A stretch of 64,000 nt of DNA from Salidesulfovibrio onnuriiensis. Lineage in GTDB: Bacteria; Desulfobacterota; Desulfovibrionia; Desulfovibrionales; Desulfovibrionaceae. Positions 1 through 9,069 of the stretch are shown here, piece after piece. The notes under the pieces were generated by a model that had not been told where the DNA came from, did not search any database, and saw only the letters and a list, made by a program, of their open reading frames with translations. The first letter of the stretch is position 1. Every line of letters starts with the position of its first letter. The stretch lies in the NCBI RefSeq assembly GCF_008001235.1, contig NZ_CP040751.1, positions 3,822,745 to 3,886,744 on the forward strand, given 5' to 3'. A program made the position numbers and the translations under genes.

Positions 1-1262
1 TCGGCCTGGGCGTTTCGGAGCCGTTCCTCGGCCCGCACGCGCTCCACCACCTGCTCCTGCAACCGCTCGTTCAGCTGCATGAGACTCTCGGTGCGCTCCC
101 GGACCTGGGTTTCCAGGACCGCCTGGTAGTGCTTGAGCCTGCGCATCCCCTTCTCGCGGGTGAACACGAGAAAGAACGTCAGCAGCAGCGAGGTGGCGGC
201 CGTGGCTCCCAGCCCGCCCAGGATGACGTTGCGCGCCGTGACATACGGCTGCATGGCCTCGGAAACGTCGATCTGGGTGCACATCCCCACTTCCAGATTC
301 TCCAGCCAGATCCAGGCCCCGAAGACCGGAACACCGCGATAGTCGCGGTAGCCCTCGGTGTTGACCCCGTCCGTGCCGGTGATGGCGGTTTCGGCCATGA
401 GCGTCAGGGGGCGGTCCTGCTCCGCAAGAAGGGGCTGCAGCCCCAGGGTCATGTCCACGCCTGGATCGCCGGAACGCACGTGCAGTATGGACTGCTCGCC
501 CGCGTCCAGCAGGCCCAGGGTCCGGAGCTGGTCGTCGAACCGGCTTTCCGAAAGCAGTATCCCCTTGCTGTCGAAGACATAGGTTTCCCCGCTTTCCCCG
601 ATCCGGCCGAGCCGCATCAGACGGCTGAAATCCAGGAGGGGGTCCAGGCGGATGGTGAACGCCGCGATAATGGCCCCGTTTTCGTCCCGCAGGGGGGTGG
701 CCGCGAACATGGTGGGAATCTTCAGCCTCGGCTTTCTGCTGACGGTTCCCAGCCGGACATCGGAAATGATGGTGGGAATGATGAGCGATTCACCGGCAAA
801 AACCCGCTTCAGCAGGTCCAGGCGCTGGTCGGCGATCAGGTTGCGGGTGCCGATGTTGACGTTGCGCATGGAGGCGACGCTGACATAGTCCGGGGCGATG
901 ATGAAAATGCCGAGATATCCCTGGCTCTCCAGCACGTCGCGGACCTCGTTGCGCAGCCGGTCCTGAATGCCGTCGCGCCGGATCAGCACGGAGGGTTCCC
1001 TGGGCAGGGCCAGAAGCTGCTTGGCCAGGGGCATGACACCCGGAGACGCGGCCAGGGCCCGGGCATCCTCCAGCCGCATGTCGGCCCAGAGCTGCATGCT
1101 TTCCTCCACGGTACTGACCACGGTGCGCAGGGTCTTGGCCGTGGCGGCGCGGGTCTTGGTCTCGATGACGTTCATGCCCTTGATGGCCACCAGAAAGACC
1201 GCGGCCAGAAACAGTGCCACCAGTATGGGCTCGCGCCATCGGAACAGTCCCTTGGACTTCAT
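1..1262 (-). CDS. dCache-type membrane sensor protein, C-terminus beyond window edge
   Basis: Read on the minus strand from ATG at 1262, preceded by AAGGAGAG. About 420 codons are visible and the frame runs off the left edge with no stop. Residues about 10-30 form a membrane anchor, followed by about 310 residues of periplasmic sensor with the layout of a double Cache domain (a long helix, then a DRPLTLMAETAI-like strand region). A second membrane segment lies at about 342-365. A charged coiled coil (about 370-420) begins after that, where a PAS, HisKA or GGDEF domain would normally start. The output domain is outside the window, so kinase versus cyclase cannot be decided. It lies 138 bp downstream of a solute-binding protein and a PAS kinase on the same strand, so it may be part of one sensory operon. 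Confidence 0.85.
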   Translation of the reverse strand, partial: MKSKGLFRWREPILVALFLAAVFLVAIKGMNVIETKTRAATAKTLRTVVSTVEESMQLWADMRLEDARALAASPGVMPLAKQLLALPREPSVLIRRDGIQDRLRNEVRDVLESQGYLGIFIIAPDYVSVASMRNVNIGTRNLIADQRLDLLKRVFAGESLIIPTIISDVRLGTVSRKPRLKIPTMFAATPLRDENGAIIAAFTIRLDPLLDFSRLMRLGRIGESGETYVFDSKGILLSESRFDDQLRTLGLLDAGEQSILHVRSGDPGVDMTLGLQPLLAEQDRPLTLMAETAITGTDGVNTEGYRDYRGVPVFGAWIWLENLEVGMCTQIDVSEAMQPYVTARNVILGGLGATAATSLLLTFFLVFTREKGMRRLKHYQAVLETQVRERTESLMQLNERLQEQVVERVRAEERLRNAQA

Positions 1263-1400
1263 GCTCTCTCCTTGAATGGGCAGGGCCGCGGCGGTGTTGC
1301 CCGGCCGTTTCCGGAGCGTACCACAAGACAGGCCCGGTGTTCCGGGGCCGCGAAGATTTATAAAGCCCTTGAACCGCAAAAGCGGCCAGCGGCGATACGC

Positions 1401-2195
1401 CTAGGAAGCGGGCTGATACTTGTCGAGGAGCTTGTGGTAGACGCCGTCCGCGTGCATGGATTCCAGGGCCCGGTCCAGTTCCCCGGCCAGGGGCGCGGAC
1501 TCGGGGCGCACCCTGGAAAAAATCAGATACAGGGGCTCGCTCGCGAGCTTGAGCTGGAAGTCCAGGCGGTCGGCGGCCTTCATCCTTTCGGCCAGATGGC
1601 GGATGACCAGTCCGTTGCCCAGCATGACGTCCACCCGTCCGTTGAGCAGCTTCCGGAGCAGCAGTTCGTCGCTCTTGCTCTCTTCCTTGTTCAGCCCTTC
1701 CATGGCGTCGAACCTGCGGTCATAGCCGTAGTCGCTGACCACGCCCACGGACAGGCGGTAGAGGTCCTTCAGGTCCCGGACCTTCACCCCGCTCCCCTTG
1801 AGGGAAATGACCCAGTTGGTCTCCAGGCTCAGGTACTGGGCGGGGTAGATGGAAAACTCTTCCCGCTCCGGCGTCTTGAACCCCGCGCACAGTGCGGTGA
1901 TCTCGCCGTGCTCGACCCCGTAGAGGCTGCGCTTCCAGGTACGGCGCTCGTAGCGGTGCTTCCTGCCCATGCGGGCAAAGGCCTCGTCCAGCAGCTCGAT
2001 ATTCAGGCCGCGCGGCGTGACGCCCTCCCAGTAGTGGTATGGAGGATAGTTATCAAAGGCGATGACGCTCTCAACATCCCCGGCCAAGCCCGGCGCTGCC
2101 CAGGCCGCAAGCAGCGCAACCGGCAGCAGCCAGAGCAAAAACACGCGTGCAACCGCGTCACAACCAACAAGAAACATCCGCGATCCCGGTCCCAT
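1401..2195 (-). CDS. Periplasmic solute-binding protein, family 3 (amino-acid type)
   Basis: 264 residues from ATG at 2195, chosen because AAGGACAG stands about 9 bases upstream; a start at 2255 would overlap the kinase gene. An N-terminal hydrophobic stretch ending near PGLAG is a Sec signal peptide. The mature part has the family-3 layout: an FDNYPPYHYW opening strand, GLNIELLDEAFARMG, and a late lobe with DVMLGNGLVIRHL. There are no neighbouring permease or ATPase genes. In Desulfovibrio-like genomes such orphan binding proteins often serve as sensors rather than importers, and the histidine kinase only 26 bp upstream fits that. The ligand is not predictable from the sequence. Confidence 0.85.
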   Translation of the reverse strand: MGPGSRMFLVGCDAVARVFLLWLLPVALLAAWAAPGLAGDVESVIAFDNYPPYHYWEGVTPRGLNIELLDEAFARMGRKHRYERRTWKRSLYGVEHGEITALCAGFKTPEREEFSIYPAQYLSLETNWVISLKGSGVKVRDLKDLYRLSVGVVSDYGYDRRFDAMEGLNKEESKSDELLLRKLLNGRVDVMLGNGLVIRHLAERMKAADRLDFQLKLASEPLYLIFSRVRPESAPLAGELDRALESMHADGVYHKLLDKYQPAS

Positions 2196-2221
2196 GAAAA
2201 CCTGTCCTTTCTTGCCGCCCT

Positions 2222-3961
2222 TTATTCGACAGGGGCGTTGCAGGAATCCTCCCACGGCAGACGCACCGTGACGGTCGTCCCCTTGCTCTCTGTGGAGCGC
2301 ATTTCGATTCCGCCCCCGTGCTGCCGGGCGATGAGCCGGGAGCTGTACGTCCCCAGCCCGGTGCCGCCGCTTTTCCCCTCGGTCACGTATTTATCGAAAA
2401 AATTCCGCCGGATCGAAGCGGGGACAACCCCTGCATTGTGGATGGAGACCCGGCATTCGGCCTCCACCTGCACGTCCACGGTAACCGGCTGCCCTTCGCT
2501 GGCCTCCACTGCGTTCTTCATCAGGTTGCTGAACATGGCAAACACGAGCGGCCGGTCCGCGCAGAGCAGCACCACATTGCCGTCCGGCGGCGCGCCGTCA
2601 AACGTCACATGGATGTCAATCGCCCTGTCCCGGCCGATCTGCAGGTGCTCCACGATGCCTTGCAGCAGTTCCAGGAGATCGAACTCAATCTTCTCGAAGT
2701 CGTAGGTTCCGGTTTCCAGCTTGTAGAGGTTGAGCGACTGGTTCACGAGATCGAGCATGATGGTTCCGGCGTCCTCCACGGTCTTGAGCAGCTCCACCTG
2801 GCGGGGGGTGAGGTTCTCGTCCTCGCGCAGGACCCGGGGAATGCCGATGATGCCCGAAAGCGGAGACTTGAGGTCGTGCCGGACGATCCGGCTCACATCC
2901 TCCTTGAGCTTGTCCAGGGCCTTGCGCCGGGTAACGTCGATGCCCACGCAGGTAAAGCCGCAGATATCCCCCAGAGAATCCCGGATGGCGCTCCCGATCC
3001 ACTCGCTCCACTGGGCCACCCCGTCCGGCCTCGGAATCTCGGTTTCCAGCTCCAGGGGCTTGCCCGTGGCCAAAAACGTGTCGATCTTCAACTGCGCGGT
3101 TTCGGAAAGGTCCTTGCCTCCCAGGGCGAAGACCTCCCGAAGCCCCTTGCCCAGCAGGTCCGACTCCGAAACCCCGAGATGCTCGATGGCGAAACCATTG
3201 GCAAAGGCCACGGTCCCGGAGGCGTCCAAACGAAAGACCATGGAAAGGGAATTCTCCACCAGGCCCCGGTACAGGGCGCGGCTTTCCCGGAGTTCGGTTT
3301 CCAGCTGCTTGCGGCCGCTGATATCCCGGACAGAGGCCCGCACCCCCAGGAACACGCCCTGCTCCGATTCCACGGGAAGGCTGTTGTGGGCGATCCACCG
3401 GGTGTTCCCGTCCCTGTCCACGATCCTGCAGTCGAAATCCATGGGCTTGCGCATGTTTTCCAGGGCCGCCATGCGCATGGTCACGCCCTCGCGGTCATCG
3501 GGGTGGATCAGCCGGTTCATAAGCAGGGGATCCCGGAAGAAATCCTCCGGGGCGTATCCGCAGATGTCCTTGCATGCGGGGGAGACGTACAGATATTCCC
3601 CTTCCGGGGAGAGCCAGTATTCCCAGTCATGGGTGAACATGGCCACGGTGCGATAGCGTTCCTCGCTCCGCGCCAGCTTGCGGGCCGCCTCCTTCATGTC
3701 CCGGAGCAGGGGGCCGATGAAATAGATGCCGAAGAACACGAGCAGGGAGATCACAAGGCCGAGGATCTCGTAGGACAGTTCGGGGACGTCGCCGCTCCGG
3801 TAGATCTCATACAGGGTATGGGTGCGCCGGAAGGCCATGCTGAAGATCCCGGCCGAAAGCAGGGCCCAGGCCCAGCGCCGTTCCGTGGAGGCGATCAGCC
3901 TGAGAGCGAGAAATCCCGCGAGAAACTGCAGAATGGTCGATGCGATGACGATCAGTTCCAT
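2222..3961 (-). CDS. Membrane PAS-PAS sensor histidine kinase
   Basis: 579 residues from ATG at 3961 (AGGGAG upstream). The first about 95 residues hold three hydrophobic segments. Two PAS/PAC units follow at about 100-220 and 228-350. The HisKA helix carries VRHDLKSPL with the phosphorylated His near residue 362. The ATPase domain has an N-box (NLMKNAVEAS) and a G-box (GGTGLGTYSSRLIA). All catalytic boxes look intact. No receiver domain or response regulator gene is adjacent, so the partner is elsewhere. The gene is followed after 26 bp by a solute-binding protein and then a Cache sensor, suggesting a shared sensory transcript. Confidence 0.93.
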   Translation of the reverse strand: MELIVIASTILQFLAGFLALRLIASTERRWAWALLSAGIFSMAFRRTHTLYEIYRSGDVPELSYEILGLVISLLVFFGIYFIGPLLRDMKEAARKLARSEERYRTVAMFTHDWEYWLSPEGEYLYVSPACKDICGYAPEDFFRDPLLMNRLIHPDDREGVTMRMAALENMRKPMDFDCRIVDRDGNTRWIAHNSLPVESEQGVFLGVRASVRDISGRKQLETELRESRALYRGLVENSLSMVFRLDASGTVAFANGFAIEHLGVSESDLLGKGLREVFALGGKDLSETAQLKIDTFLATGKPLELETEIPRPDGVAQWSEWIGSAIRDSLGDICGFTCVGIDVTRRKALDKLKEDVSRIVRHDLKSPLSGIIGIPRVLREDENLTPRQVELLKTVEDAGTIMLDLVNQSLNLYKLETGTYDFEKIEFDLLELLQGIVEHLQIGRDRAIDIHVTFDGAPPDGNVVLLCADRPLVFAMFSNLMKNAVEASEGQPVTVDVQVEAECRVSIHNAGVVPASIRRNFFDKYVTEGKSGGTGLGTYSSRLIARQHGGGIEMRSTESKGTTVTVRLPWEDSCNAPVE

Positions 3962-4084
3962 TGACACTCCCTGTATTCGCGCCCGGAAAGAGAAAGACAC
4001 CACTTTGCACCCTACCCTCAAGCGGGCACCGTGTCACGACCATGATTGTTGATGGGGAGAAAGAATGGAAAGCCCAAAGGAAAA

Positions 4085-4106
4085 GGCCCGGGAGCGATCC
4101 CGGGCC
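4085..4106 (-). terminator. Rho-independent terminator after the DUF2087 gene
   Basis: Perfect stem GGCCCGGGA / TCCCGGGCC with a GCGA loop. On the minus strand it is followed by CTTTTCCTTT. It sits 28 bp past the stop of the DUF2087 gene. Confidence 0.8.
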
Positions 4107-4133
4107 CTTGTTGCATGATTGCCGGCAAGGCCG

Positions 4134-4661
4134 TCAGTGCAGGAGGTGGAAGACCTCCAGGGCCTCGGCCGGAGGCTGCGCCTCGATCCGCCGGTACTCG
4201 CGGCCGTCCGGAGTCCTGGAGACAAGCCCCAGGTCCACCATCCAGCGCCGGAGCATGGTGTGGTCGCAGAAGGTGTGGCCCAGCACCAGCCGTTCATCGA
4301 ATTCCAGCTCGGACATGTCCTCCCGGGCAGGCAGCCTGGACCAGAGCACCCACAGGCACAGCACGCGCAGGCTGTGCTTCTTGGGCCAGCGGGTCAGCCT
4401 GCCGTCCAGGTCGAAATACCCGGCGGCCCGCTTCGCCCGCTTCAGATCGGCTTTTGCCTCGCCCTGCGGGGCGGAACCCGCGCGGGGGCGCTCCTGCCCG
4501 GCCTTCAGGTGCTGGAAATTCCTGAACCCTGCGGACTTGGCCAGCAGGTTCAGCATCTCCACATGGCTGGGGATATGCTCGGAATCGAGCAGGGTGCGGC
4601 GCAGGGAACGCGCCAATACGGAAACGTCGCCCACGTACAGGGGCATCGGGGTTCTTCCCAT
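4134..4661 (-). CDS. DUF2087 domain protein
   Basis: 175 residues, ATG at 4661 with GAGG upstream. The C-terminal half (about 95-165) matches the DUF2087 pattern: a DGRLTRWPKK start, a helical section rich in W and L, an E-FDERL segment, LRRWMVDLGLVSR and a final Gly-x-x-Tyr-Arg. The N-terminal half (about 10-55) is an unassigned helical region with GFRNFQHLK. DUF2087 is often found at the end of ArsR-like regulators, but no convincing HTH is seen here. The function is unknown and probably involves nucleic-acid binding. It is a single gene with its own terminator. Confidence 0.85.
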   Translation of the reverse strand: MGRTPMPLYVGDVSVLARSLRRTLLDSEHIPSHVEMLNLLAKSAGFRNFQHLKAGQERPRAGSAPQGEAKADLKRAKRAAGYFDLDGRLTRWPKKHSLRVLCLWVLWSRLPAREDMSELEFDERLVLGHTFCDHTMLRRWMVDLGLVSRTPDGREYRRIEAQPPAEALEVFHLLH

Positions 4662-4876
4662 GGTTCAACCTCGCTTTCGCGCCTACCGTATGTATGGATT
4701 GCCGGTGGTCGCCGACTTCCGACTCGGCACGCTTACAAGGTGTCGGGTGGAAAAGGGATATGGCAGGTTTAGCTCCCCTTGCGGGGCGGCGACGCCTCGG
4801 TGAACTGCCGACCGGATTCCGGTGTAGTACAAACGGCCGCCCCATGCAAGTCGGGCATCTCAGGAACTCCCGTGGG

Positions 4877-5314
4877 CTAGCGCTCCATGTGCAGGAGAGG
4901 AAACGGCTTGCCCGAGCCGTCCAGCGCGGAACGGCCCGCAACCCTGAACCCCATGTGTTCGTAGAAGCCCACGGCGGCGGGGTTCTGCTCGTTGACGTCC
5001 ACCTTGTCCGCGCCGAGCGTTTCCACGGCAAAGGTCAGCAGCAGCCTGCCCAGGCCCTTACCCCTGCTTTCGGGATCGAGAAAGAGCATCTCTATCTTCC
5101 CGTCGAGCACGCCCAGAAAACCGTGGATCTTCCCGTTCCCGTCCTTCAGGCAGTAGAGATCCACCGCCGCCAGGTATTCATTGAGAACCAGCGGCCGGAA
5201 AAACAGGATGTCCTCTTCGGACAAAAAATGGTGCGTGGCCCGGACAGAGGCCTCCCAGACGTCGGTGATTTCGGCGTGGTCCTGCTTCGCTGCCGCCACT
5301 ATTTCCATGTTCAT
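4877..5314 (-). CDS. GNAT-family N-acetyltransferase (YjaB-like)
   Basis: 145 residues. There are two possible ATGs six bases apart (5314 and 5308); both have AGGA-type sites, so the exact start is open. The acetyl-CoA motif is clear as LDPESRGKGLGRLLL (R-x-x-G-x-G), followed by a beta-bulge strand and the terminal NPAAVGFYEHMGF typical of the fold. The early HHFLSEEDI region and overall length resemble E. coli YjaB-type acetyltransferases. The substrate cannot be read from the sequence. It is a single gene; the next gene upstream begins 50 bp away. Confidence 0.9.
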   Translation of the reverse strand: MNMEIVAAAKQDHAEITDVWEASVRATHHFLSEEDILFFRPLVLNEYLAAVDLYCLKDGNGKIHGFLGVLDGKIEMLFLDPESRGKGLGRLLLTFAVETLGADKVDVNEQNPAAVGFYEHMGFRVAGRSALDGSGKPFPLLHMER

Positions 5315-5364
5315 TTCCTGTGATCCTTTGTCATGAAGCCCTACCCTGCCGCAGACGCGGAAGG

Positions 5365-6381
5365 TCAGGCCGAATATCTGCGGCTCAACGCCCTGACCCT
5401 GTCGGCGGCCCGCTGAAGCCTTTCTTCCGGCAATTCCCCCGAATCAACGGCACGGACAATCCGAGCCGCCAGGGTGTCGAGCTTCCCGCCCTCGTCGCCC
5501 ACGAGCAGCATTTCCGCACCGGCGTTCAATGCGTCCACAGCCACCTCGGCCACATCCCGTCCCAGCGAGGTGGCCGGAGCCTCCAGGCCGTCCGTCATGA
5601 CCACACCGTCGAACCCGAACCGATCGCGCAGCAGGGCAATGGTGGCGGCGGATACCGAGGCCGGGCACTGCGGGTCCACGGCCTCGACAATGGCGGGCCC
5701 CAGCATGACCAGTTCCACGCCCGCATCCACGGCCTGCGCAAAAGCCCCCAACCCCGCCTCCACAACGGCCCGGGGAACACGGGACCGCGCCTCCGCCTCC
5801 TCGGCGGGGTCGAGCGCAATGTCTGCGTACCCGGGAAAATGCTTGGCCGTGGCCGCGACGCCATGCCGCTGCACCCCACGGATGAAGGCGGAGGAAAGGG
5901 CCCCGATGGCCGAGACATCCCTGGACCACGTCCTGTTCCTGAGCCAGGGATTCACCCCGGTCACGCAGTCCAGAATGGGGGAAAGAAAGCAGTTGATCCC
6001 GAGCCCCCTTGCAGTGGCGGCAACCCGCCCCGCAAGCGCCTCGAATTCCGTCTCCTCCATCCCGGCGAGCTTCGCGGCGGAGGGAAAGGCGGGCGCCAGC
6101 CCATGCAGCCTGCAGATACCGCAGATCTCCTGATCCACGGCAACGAGCAGGCTCCCGGCCAGCCCCTTTGCCCTGGCGGTCACTTCATGAAACGACTCTA
6201 CGGTTTCCTCGGCCATGCGCCCGGGCGACATTTTCCTGGCCACGTATTCGCTCCGGGTCTCTCCCAGCAGGACCGAACAACCTCCGCTGGACAGATGCCG
6301 GTTCACGGCGTCGCTGAGAGACAGGTTCGAAAAGGCGGGGAAAAGCACTGCATGGGCGTTTTCCAAAAGCGTATGAGACAT
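5365..6381 (-). CDS. Glycoside hydrolase family 3-like protein (NagZ-related, atypical)
   Basis: 338 residues from ATG at 6381 (AAGGAG, 7 bases away). The GH3 TIM-barrel is visible: KHFPGYAD in the middle and GFDGVVMTDGLEA, which carries the expected catalytic Asp nucleophile. In NagZ beta-N-acetylhexosaminidases the acid/base is a His in a DSH loop just after KHFPGHG; here that loop reads DIALDPAEE with no His. The protein also has no signal peptide, as for cytoplasmic NagZ. It may use a different acid/base, or be a divergent peptidoglycan-recycling or non-catalytic member. It lies 34 bp downstream of the methionine aminopeptidase gene, so the two may be cotranscribed. Confidence 0.85.
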   Translation of the reverse strand: MSHTLLENAHAVLFPAFSNLSLSDAVNRHLSSGGCSVLLGETRSEYVARKMSPGRMAEETVESFHEVTARAKGLAGSLLVAVDQEICGICRLHGLAPAFPSAAKLAGMEETEFEALAGRVAATARGLGINCFLSPILDCVTGVNPWLRNRTWSRDVSAIGALSSAFIRGVQRHGVAATAKHFPGYADIALDPAEEAEARSRVPRAVVEAGLGAFAQAVDAGVELVMLGPAIVEAVDPQCPASVSAATIALLRDRFGFDGVVMTDGLEAPATSLGRDVAEVAVDALNAGAEMLLVGDEGGKLDTLAARIVRAVDSGELPEERLQRAADRVRALSRRYSA

Positions 6382-6415
6382 GGCAGCTCCTTGTACCGGT
6401 AGCAATCCCGAGGAG

Positions 6416-7291
6416 TTACAGCTCGAACGGCGTCAGGCTCTCAAACCCGGTTTCGGTGATGACGATGGTCTGCTCGAACTGGGCGGAAAGGGAGCCGTCC
6501 TTGGTGACGGCGGTCCAGCCGTCATCGAGCACCCGCACGTCCTTCTTGCCCAGGTTGACCATGGGCTCGACCGTGAAGGTCATGCCCGGCACGAGGGGCA
6601 CGTTGCCCAGGCGGGAGCGGTAGTGCGGGACGTTGGGCGCTTCGTGAAACTCCAGCCCCACGCCGTGGCCCATGTATTCGCGCACCACGGAGCAGCCCTG
6701 GCCTTCGGCATAGGTCTGGATGGCGGAGGAAATGTCGTTGATGAGGTTGCCGGGCCTAGCCTGCTCAAGCCCGAGGCGCAGGCTTTCGCGCGCCACGTCC
6801 ACGATCTTGCGGGCCTCCCGGGAAGGGGTGCCCACGAAATAGCTCTGGTTGCAGTCCGCATAGTAGCCGTCGAGAATGGAGGTGATGTCCACGTTGACGA
6901 TATCGCCGTCCTTGAGCACGTAGCCGCCGGGAATGCCGTGGCAGACGACCTCGTTGGGCGAAACGCAGACGCTTTTGGGGAACCCGTGGTAATTCAGCGG
7001 GGCGGGACGCGCGCCGTTCCTGACGGTGAATTCGTGCACCACCCGGTCGATCTCCTCGGTCGCCACGCCCGGCCGGATCAGGTCCCTGACGGCGTCGAAG
7101 GTGCGCATGACCAGCTCGCCGCACCGGCGGATGCCCTCTATCTGTTCCGGCGTTTTCAGCCGGACGTTGTACCTGCCGAGAAGGCTCTGCAGATCCAGGC
7201 TCTCTTCCTGCCCCTTGTCCATGCAGCACTTCTTGTATTTCTTGCCGCTGCCGCACGGGCAGGGATCATTGCGTCCGATTTTGGTGTCCAT
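6416..7291 (-). CDS. map: Type I methionine aminopeptidase with N-terminal SEC-C zinc motif
   Basis: 291 residues; ATG at 7291 behind AGGGGA. Residues 1-30 form a SEC-C motif ([16 protein letters not shown]), a zinc site that in related long MetAPs helps ribosome binding. The peptidase domain follows with the five metal ligands in order: Asp in VNVDIT, Asp in GYYADCN, His in [12 protein letters not shown], Glu in FTVEPM and Glu in AQFEQT. It removes the initiator methionine from nascent proteins in the cytoplasm. All key residues are present. Confidence 0.97.
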   Translation of the reverse strand: MDTKIGRNDPCPCGSGKKYKKCCMDKGQEESLDLQSLLGRYNVRLKTPEQIEGIRRCGELVMRTFDAVRDLIRPGVATEEIDRVVHEFTVRNGARPAPLNYHGFPKSVCVSPNEVVCHGIPGGYVLKDGDIVNVDITSILDGYYADCNQSYFVGTPSREARKIVDVARESLRLGLEQARPGNLINDISSAIQTYAEGQGCSVVREYMGHGVGLEFHEAPNVPHYRSRLGNVPLVPGMTFTVEPMVNLGKKDVRVLDDGWTAVTKDGSLSAQFEQTIVITETGFESLTPFEL

Positions 7292-7381
7292 GGCAGGTCC
7301 CCTGAATTATGATTATCGCAATTTGCAGCCGGGGGACGATACTTACAAAAAGATGGATCGTTGAAAAGGACTGAAAGGATT

Positions 7382-7411
7382 AAAAAAGCGGGGACGCAAT
7401 CGCGCCCCCGC
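7382..7411 (-). terminator. Rho-independent terminator after ldh
   Basis: GCGGGG and CCCCGC arms around a 12-base loop; the minus strand continues into a run of six T. It stands 26 bp past the ldh stop codon. Confidence 0.75.
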
Positions 7412-7437
7412 CCTGTCCGATATTTCCGCCGAATCCG

Positions 7438-8391
7438 CTAGTCCACCAGGCCCAGGTCGCGGGCATGGCTCAGGAGCACGTTGGCTGATTCGTGAAGCGT
7501 CCGGAACTCCTCCCGGTCGAGCAGGGTTTCCAGCACGGCCTCGACCCCGTTTTCGCCGATGACGCAGGGCATGGCCAGGCAGACGTCGGGCAGGTCGTGC
7601 AGCCCTTGCACCGAGGTGGAGACCGTGAGCACGCTCTTCTCGTCCTTGATGATGGCCTCGACAATGCGGCACAGGGCCACGCCGATGGCGTTGGAGGTCG
7701 CTCCCTTGCGGTCGATGACCTCGTAGGCGGCCCTGCGGACCTTGTTCAGGATATCCTCGCGGATCCCGGGAGTGAACGGGACCTTGCGCTGGGCAAAGAA
7801 ACGCTCCAGGGGCACGCAGGAGACGTTTGCCTGGCTCCAGACCGCCAGCTCCGAATCCCCGTGCTCGCCGATGATGTGTGCGTGCACGCTGCGCACGTCC
7901 ACGTCCAGCTTCTCGGCCAGCATCTGCCGGAAGCGGGAGCTGTCCAGCACCGTGCCCGAGCCGATGATCTTGTTGCTGGGCAGGCCCGTCTTCTTGAGCA
8001 GGTCCAGGGTCAGCACGTCCACGGGGTTGGAGGCCACGATGATGATGGGCTCCCCGCCCAGTTTCAGGATCTTCTCGGCAATGTCGTTCACGATCTTCAC
8101 GTTGATCTTGAGCAGGTCCAGGCGCGTCTGGCCGGGCTTCTGGTTGGCCCCGGCCGTGATGACCACGATGTCCGCCCCGGCGCACTCCTCGTAGCCCCCG
8201 GCGGTGATCTCCATGGGGCCGATGAGCGGCAGCCCGTGGCGCAGGTCCATGGCCTCGCCCTCGGCGCGGGCCTGATCCAGGTCCACCAGCACCAGTTCGT
8301 TGACCAGCCGCTTGAGGGTCAGGGCATAGGCAAAGGCCGCCCCCACCATTCCGGTTCCGATAAGCGCCAGCTTCGTCCTTCTCGTCTTCAT
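7438..8391 (-). CDS. ldh: L-lactate dehydrogenase (NAD-dependent)
   Basis: 317 residues from ATG at 8391, with GAGGGAG upstream; the longer frame to 8523 runs through the AT-rich leader and is not supported. The Rossmann motif is GTGMVGAAFAYAL. The mobile loop reads AGANQKPGQTRLDL; Gln where malate dehydrogenases have Arg marks it as a lactate rather than a malate enzyme. The catalytic His is in IIGEHGDSE and the substrate-binding Arg in the preceding helices is present. It interconverts pyruvate and L-lactate in the cytoplasm. In sulfate reducers lactate is a central electron donor, although growth on lactate usually uses NAD-independent enzymes. Single gene. Confidence 0.93.
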   Translation of the reverse strand: MKTRRTKLALIGTGMVGAAFAYALTLKRLVNELVLVDLDQARAEGEAMDLRHGLPLIGPMEITAGGYEECAGADIVVITAGANQKPGQTRLDLLKINVKIVNDIAEKILKLGGEPIIIVASNPVDVLTLDLLKKTGLPSNKIIGSGTVLDSSRFRQMLAEKLDVDVRSVHAHIIGEHGDSELAVWSQANVSCVPLERFFAQRKVPFTPGIREDILNKVRRAAYEVIDRKGATSNAIGVALCRIVEAIIKDEKSVLTVSTSVQGLHDLPDVCLAMPCVIGENGVEAVLETLLDREEFRTLHESANVLLSHARDLGLVD

Positions 8392-8501
8392 ATCGCTCCC
8401 TCGTGTCCTGTTTTTTTGATTCAAACCCGGGGCAATTTTCAAAGGAAGGATAGCGTATCCAAAATAGTGGGAAAAGTAAGCCGGAAATGGATTTATTTTT
8501 G

Positions 8502-8543
8502 AAAGAAAAAAACAAGAGGACACCGGCCGTGCAGCCAGTGTCC
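8502..8543 (-). terminator. Rho-independent terminator after yjdM
   Basis: Stem of 10 bp with one mismatch (8518-8527 against 8534-8543) followed on the minus strand by CTTGTTTTTTTC. It lies 48 bp past the yjdM stop. Confidence 0.75.
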
Positions 8544-8590
8544 CCTTCCTTTCCGGGAATGGTCCCGAAATCCGTGAAAACGCGCCGGGA

Positions 8591-8926
8591 CTACGCCTTC
8601 TTGACCACCGAGGTCTTGAGCATCATGGCCCCGAACCCGTCGATCTTGCAGGAAATGTCATGCACGCCGTCCTCGGGCTCCACCAGCCTGATGTTCTTGA
8701 CCTTGGTGCCCTTCTTGATGGCCGAGGAAGCGCCCTTGACCTTCAGGTCCTGAATGACAATGACCGTATCGCCGTCCGCCAGGACAGTGCCGTTGGCGTC
8801 CTTGTAGACCCGCTCGGCCGCGTCTTCGGCCTGAAATTCAAAACCACATTCCGGGCAAATGAGAATGCTGCCGTCGGAATACACGTATTCGGAATTGCAC
8901 TGCGGGCAATTAGGTAACTTTTCCAT
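8591..8926 (-). CDS. yjdM: Zinc-ribbon protein of the YjdM/PhnA family
   Basis: 111 residues, the usual family length. The N-terminus is a zinc ribbon with CPQC and, 17 residues later, CPEC. The C-terminal PhnA domain has the signature [23 protein letters not shown] followed by [10 protein letters not shown] and a DGHDI-like [10 protein letters not shown] end. Although named after phosphonate operons, the family is not required for phosphonate use and its molecular role is unsettled. There are no phosphonate genes nearby. Single gene with its own terminator. Confidence 0.93.
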   Translation of the reverse strand: MEKLPNCPQCNSEYVYSDGSILICPECGFEFQAEDAAERVYKDANGTVLADGDTVIVIQDLKVKGASSAIKKGTKVKNIRLVEPEDGVHDISCKIDGFGAMMLKTSVVKKA

Positions 8927-9069
8927 AACTTTCCAATTGGTTGCGTTTATGATTCCCTGTTTCAGGGTGGCCTTCGCCGAAATGCGGGCCGATCAAAGCA
9001 TAAAAAGCCCGGATGATCCACCCTTTCCGGGAGGCCGGAAACGGCGGGCCGTGCCGCTCCCCAGCGCCG

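Noticed and set aside
129..3964. Long plus-strand frames over the first 4 kb
   Set aside because: They oppose well-supported minus-strand genes with recognisable domains; the translations are Pro/Gly/His-rich and match nothing.
4662..4876. Possible small RNA between the DUF2087 and GNAT genes
   Set aside because: Some GC-rich stems can be drawn, but there is no promoter-terminator pair to support it.
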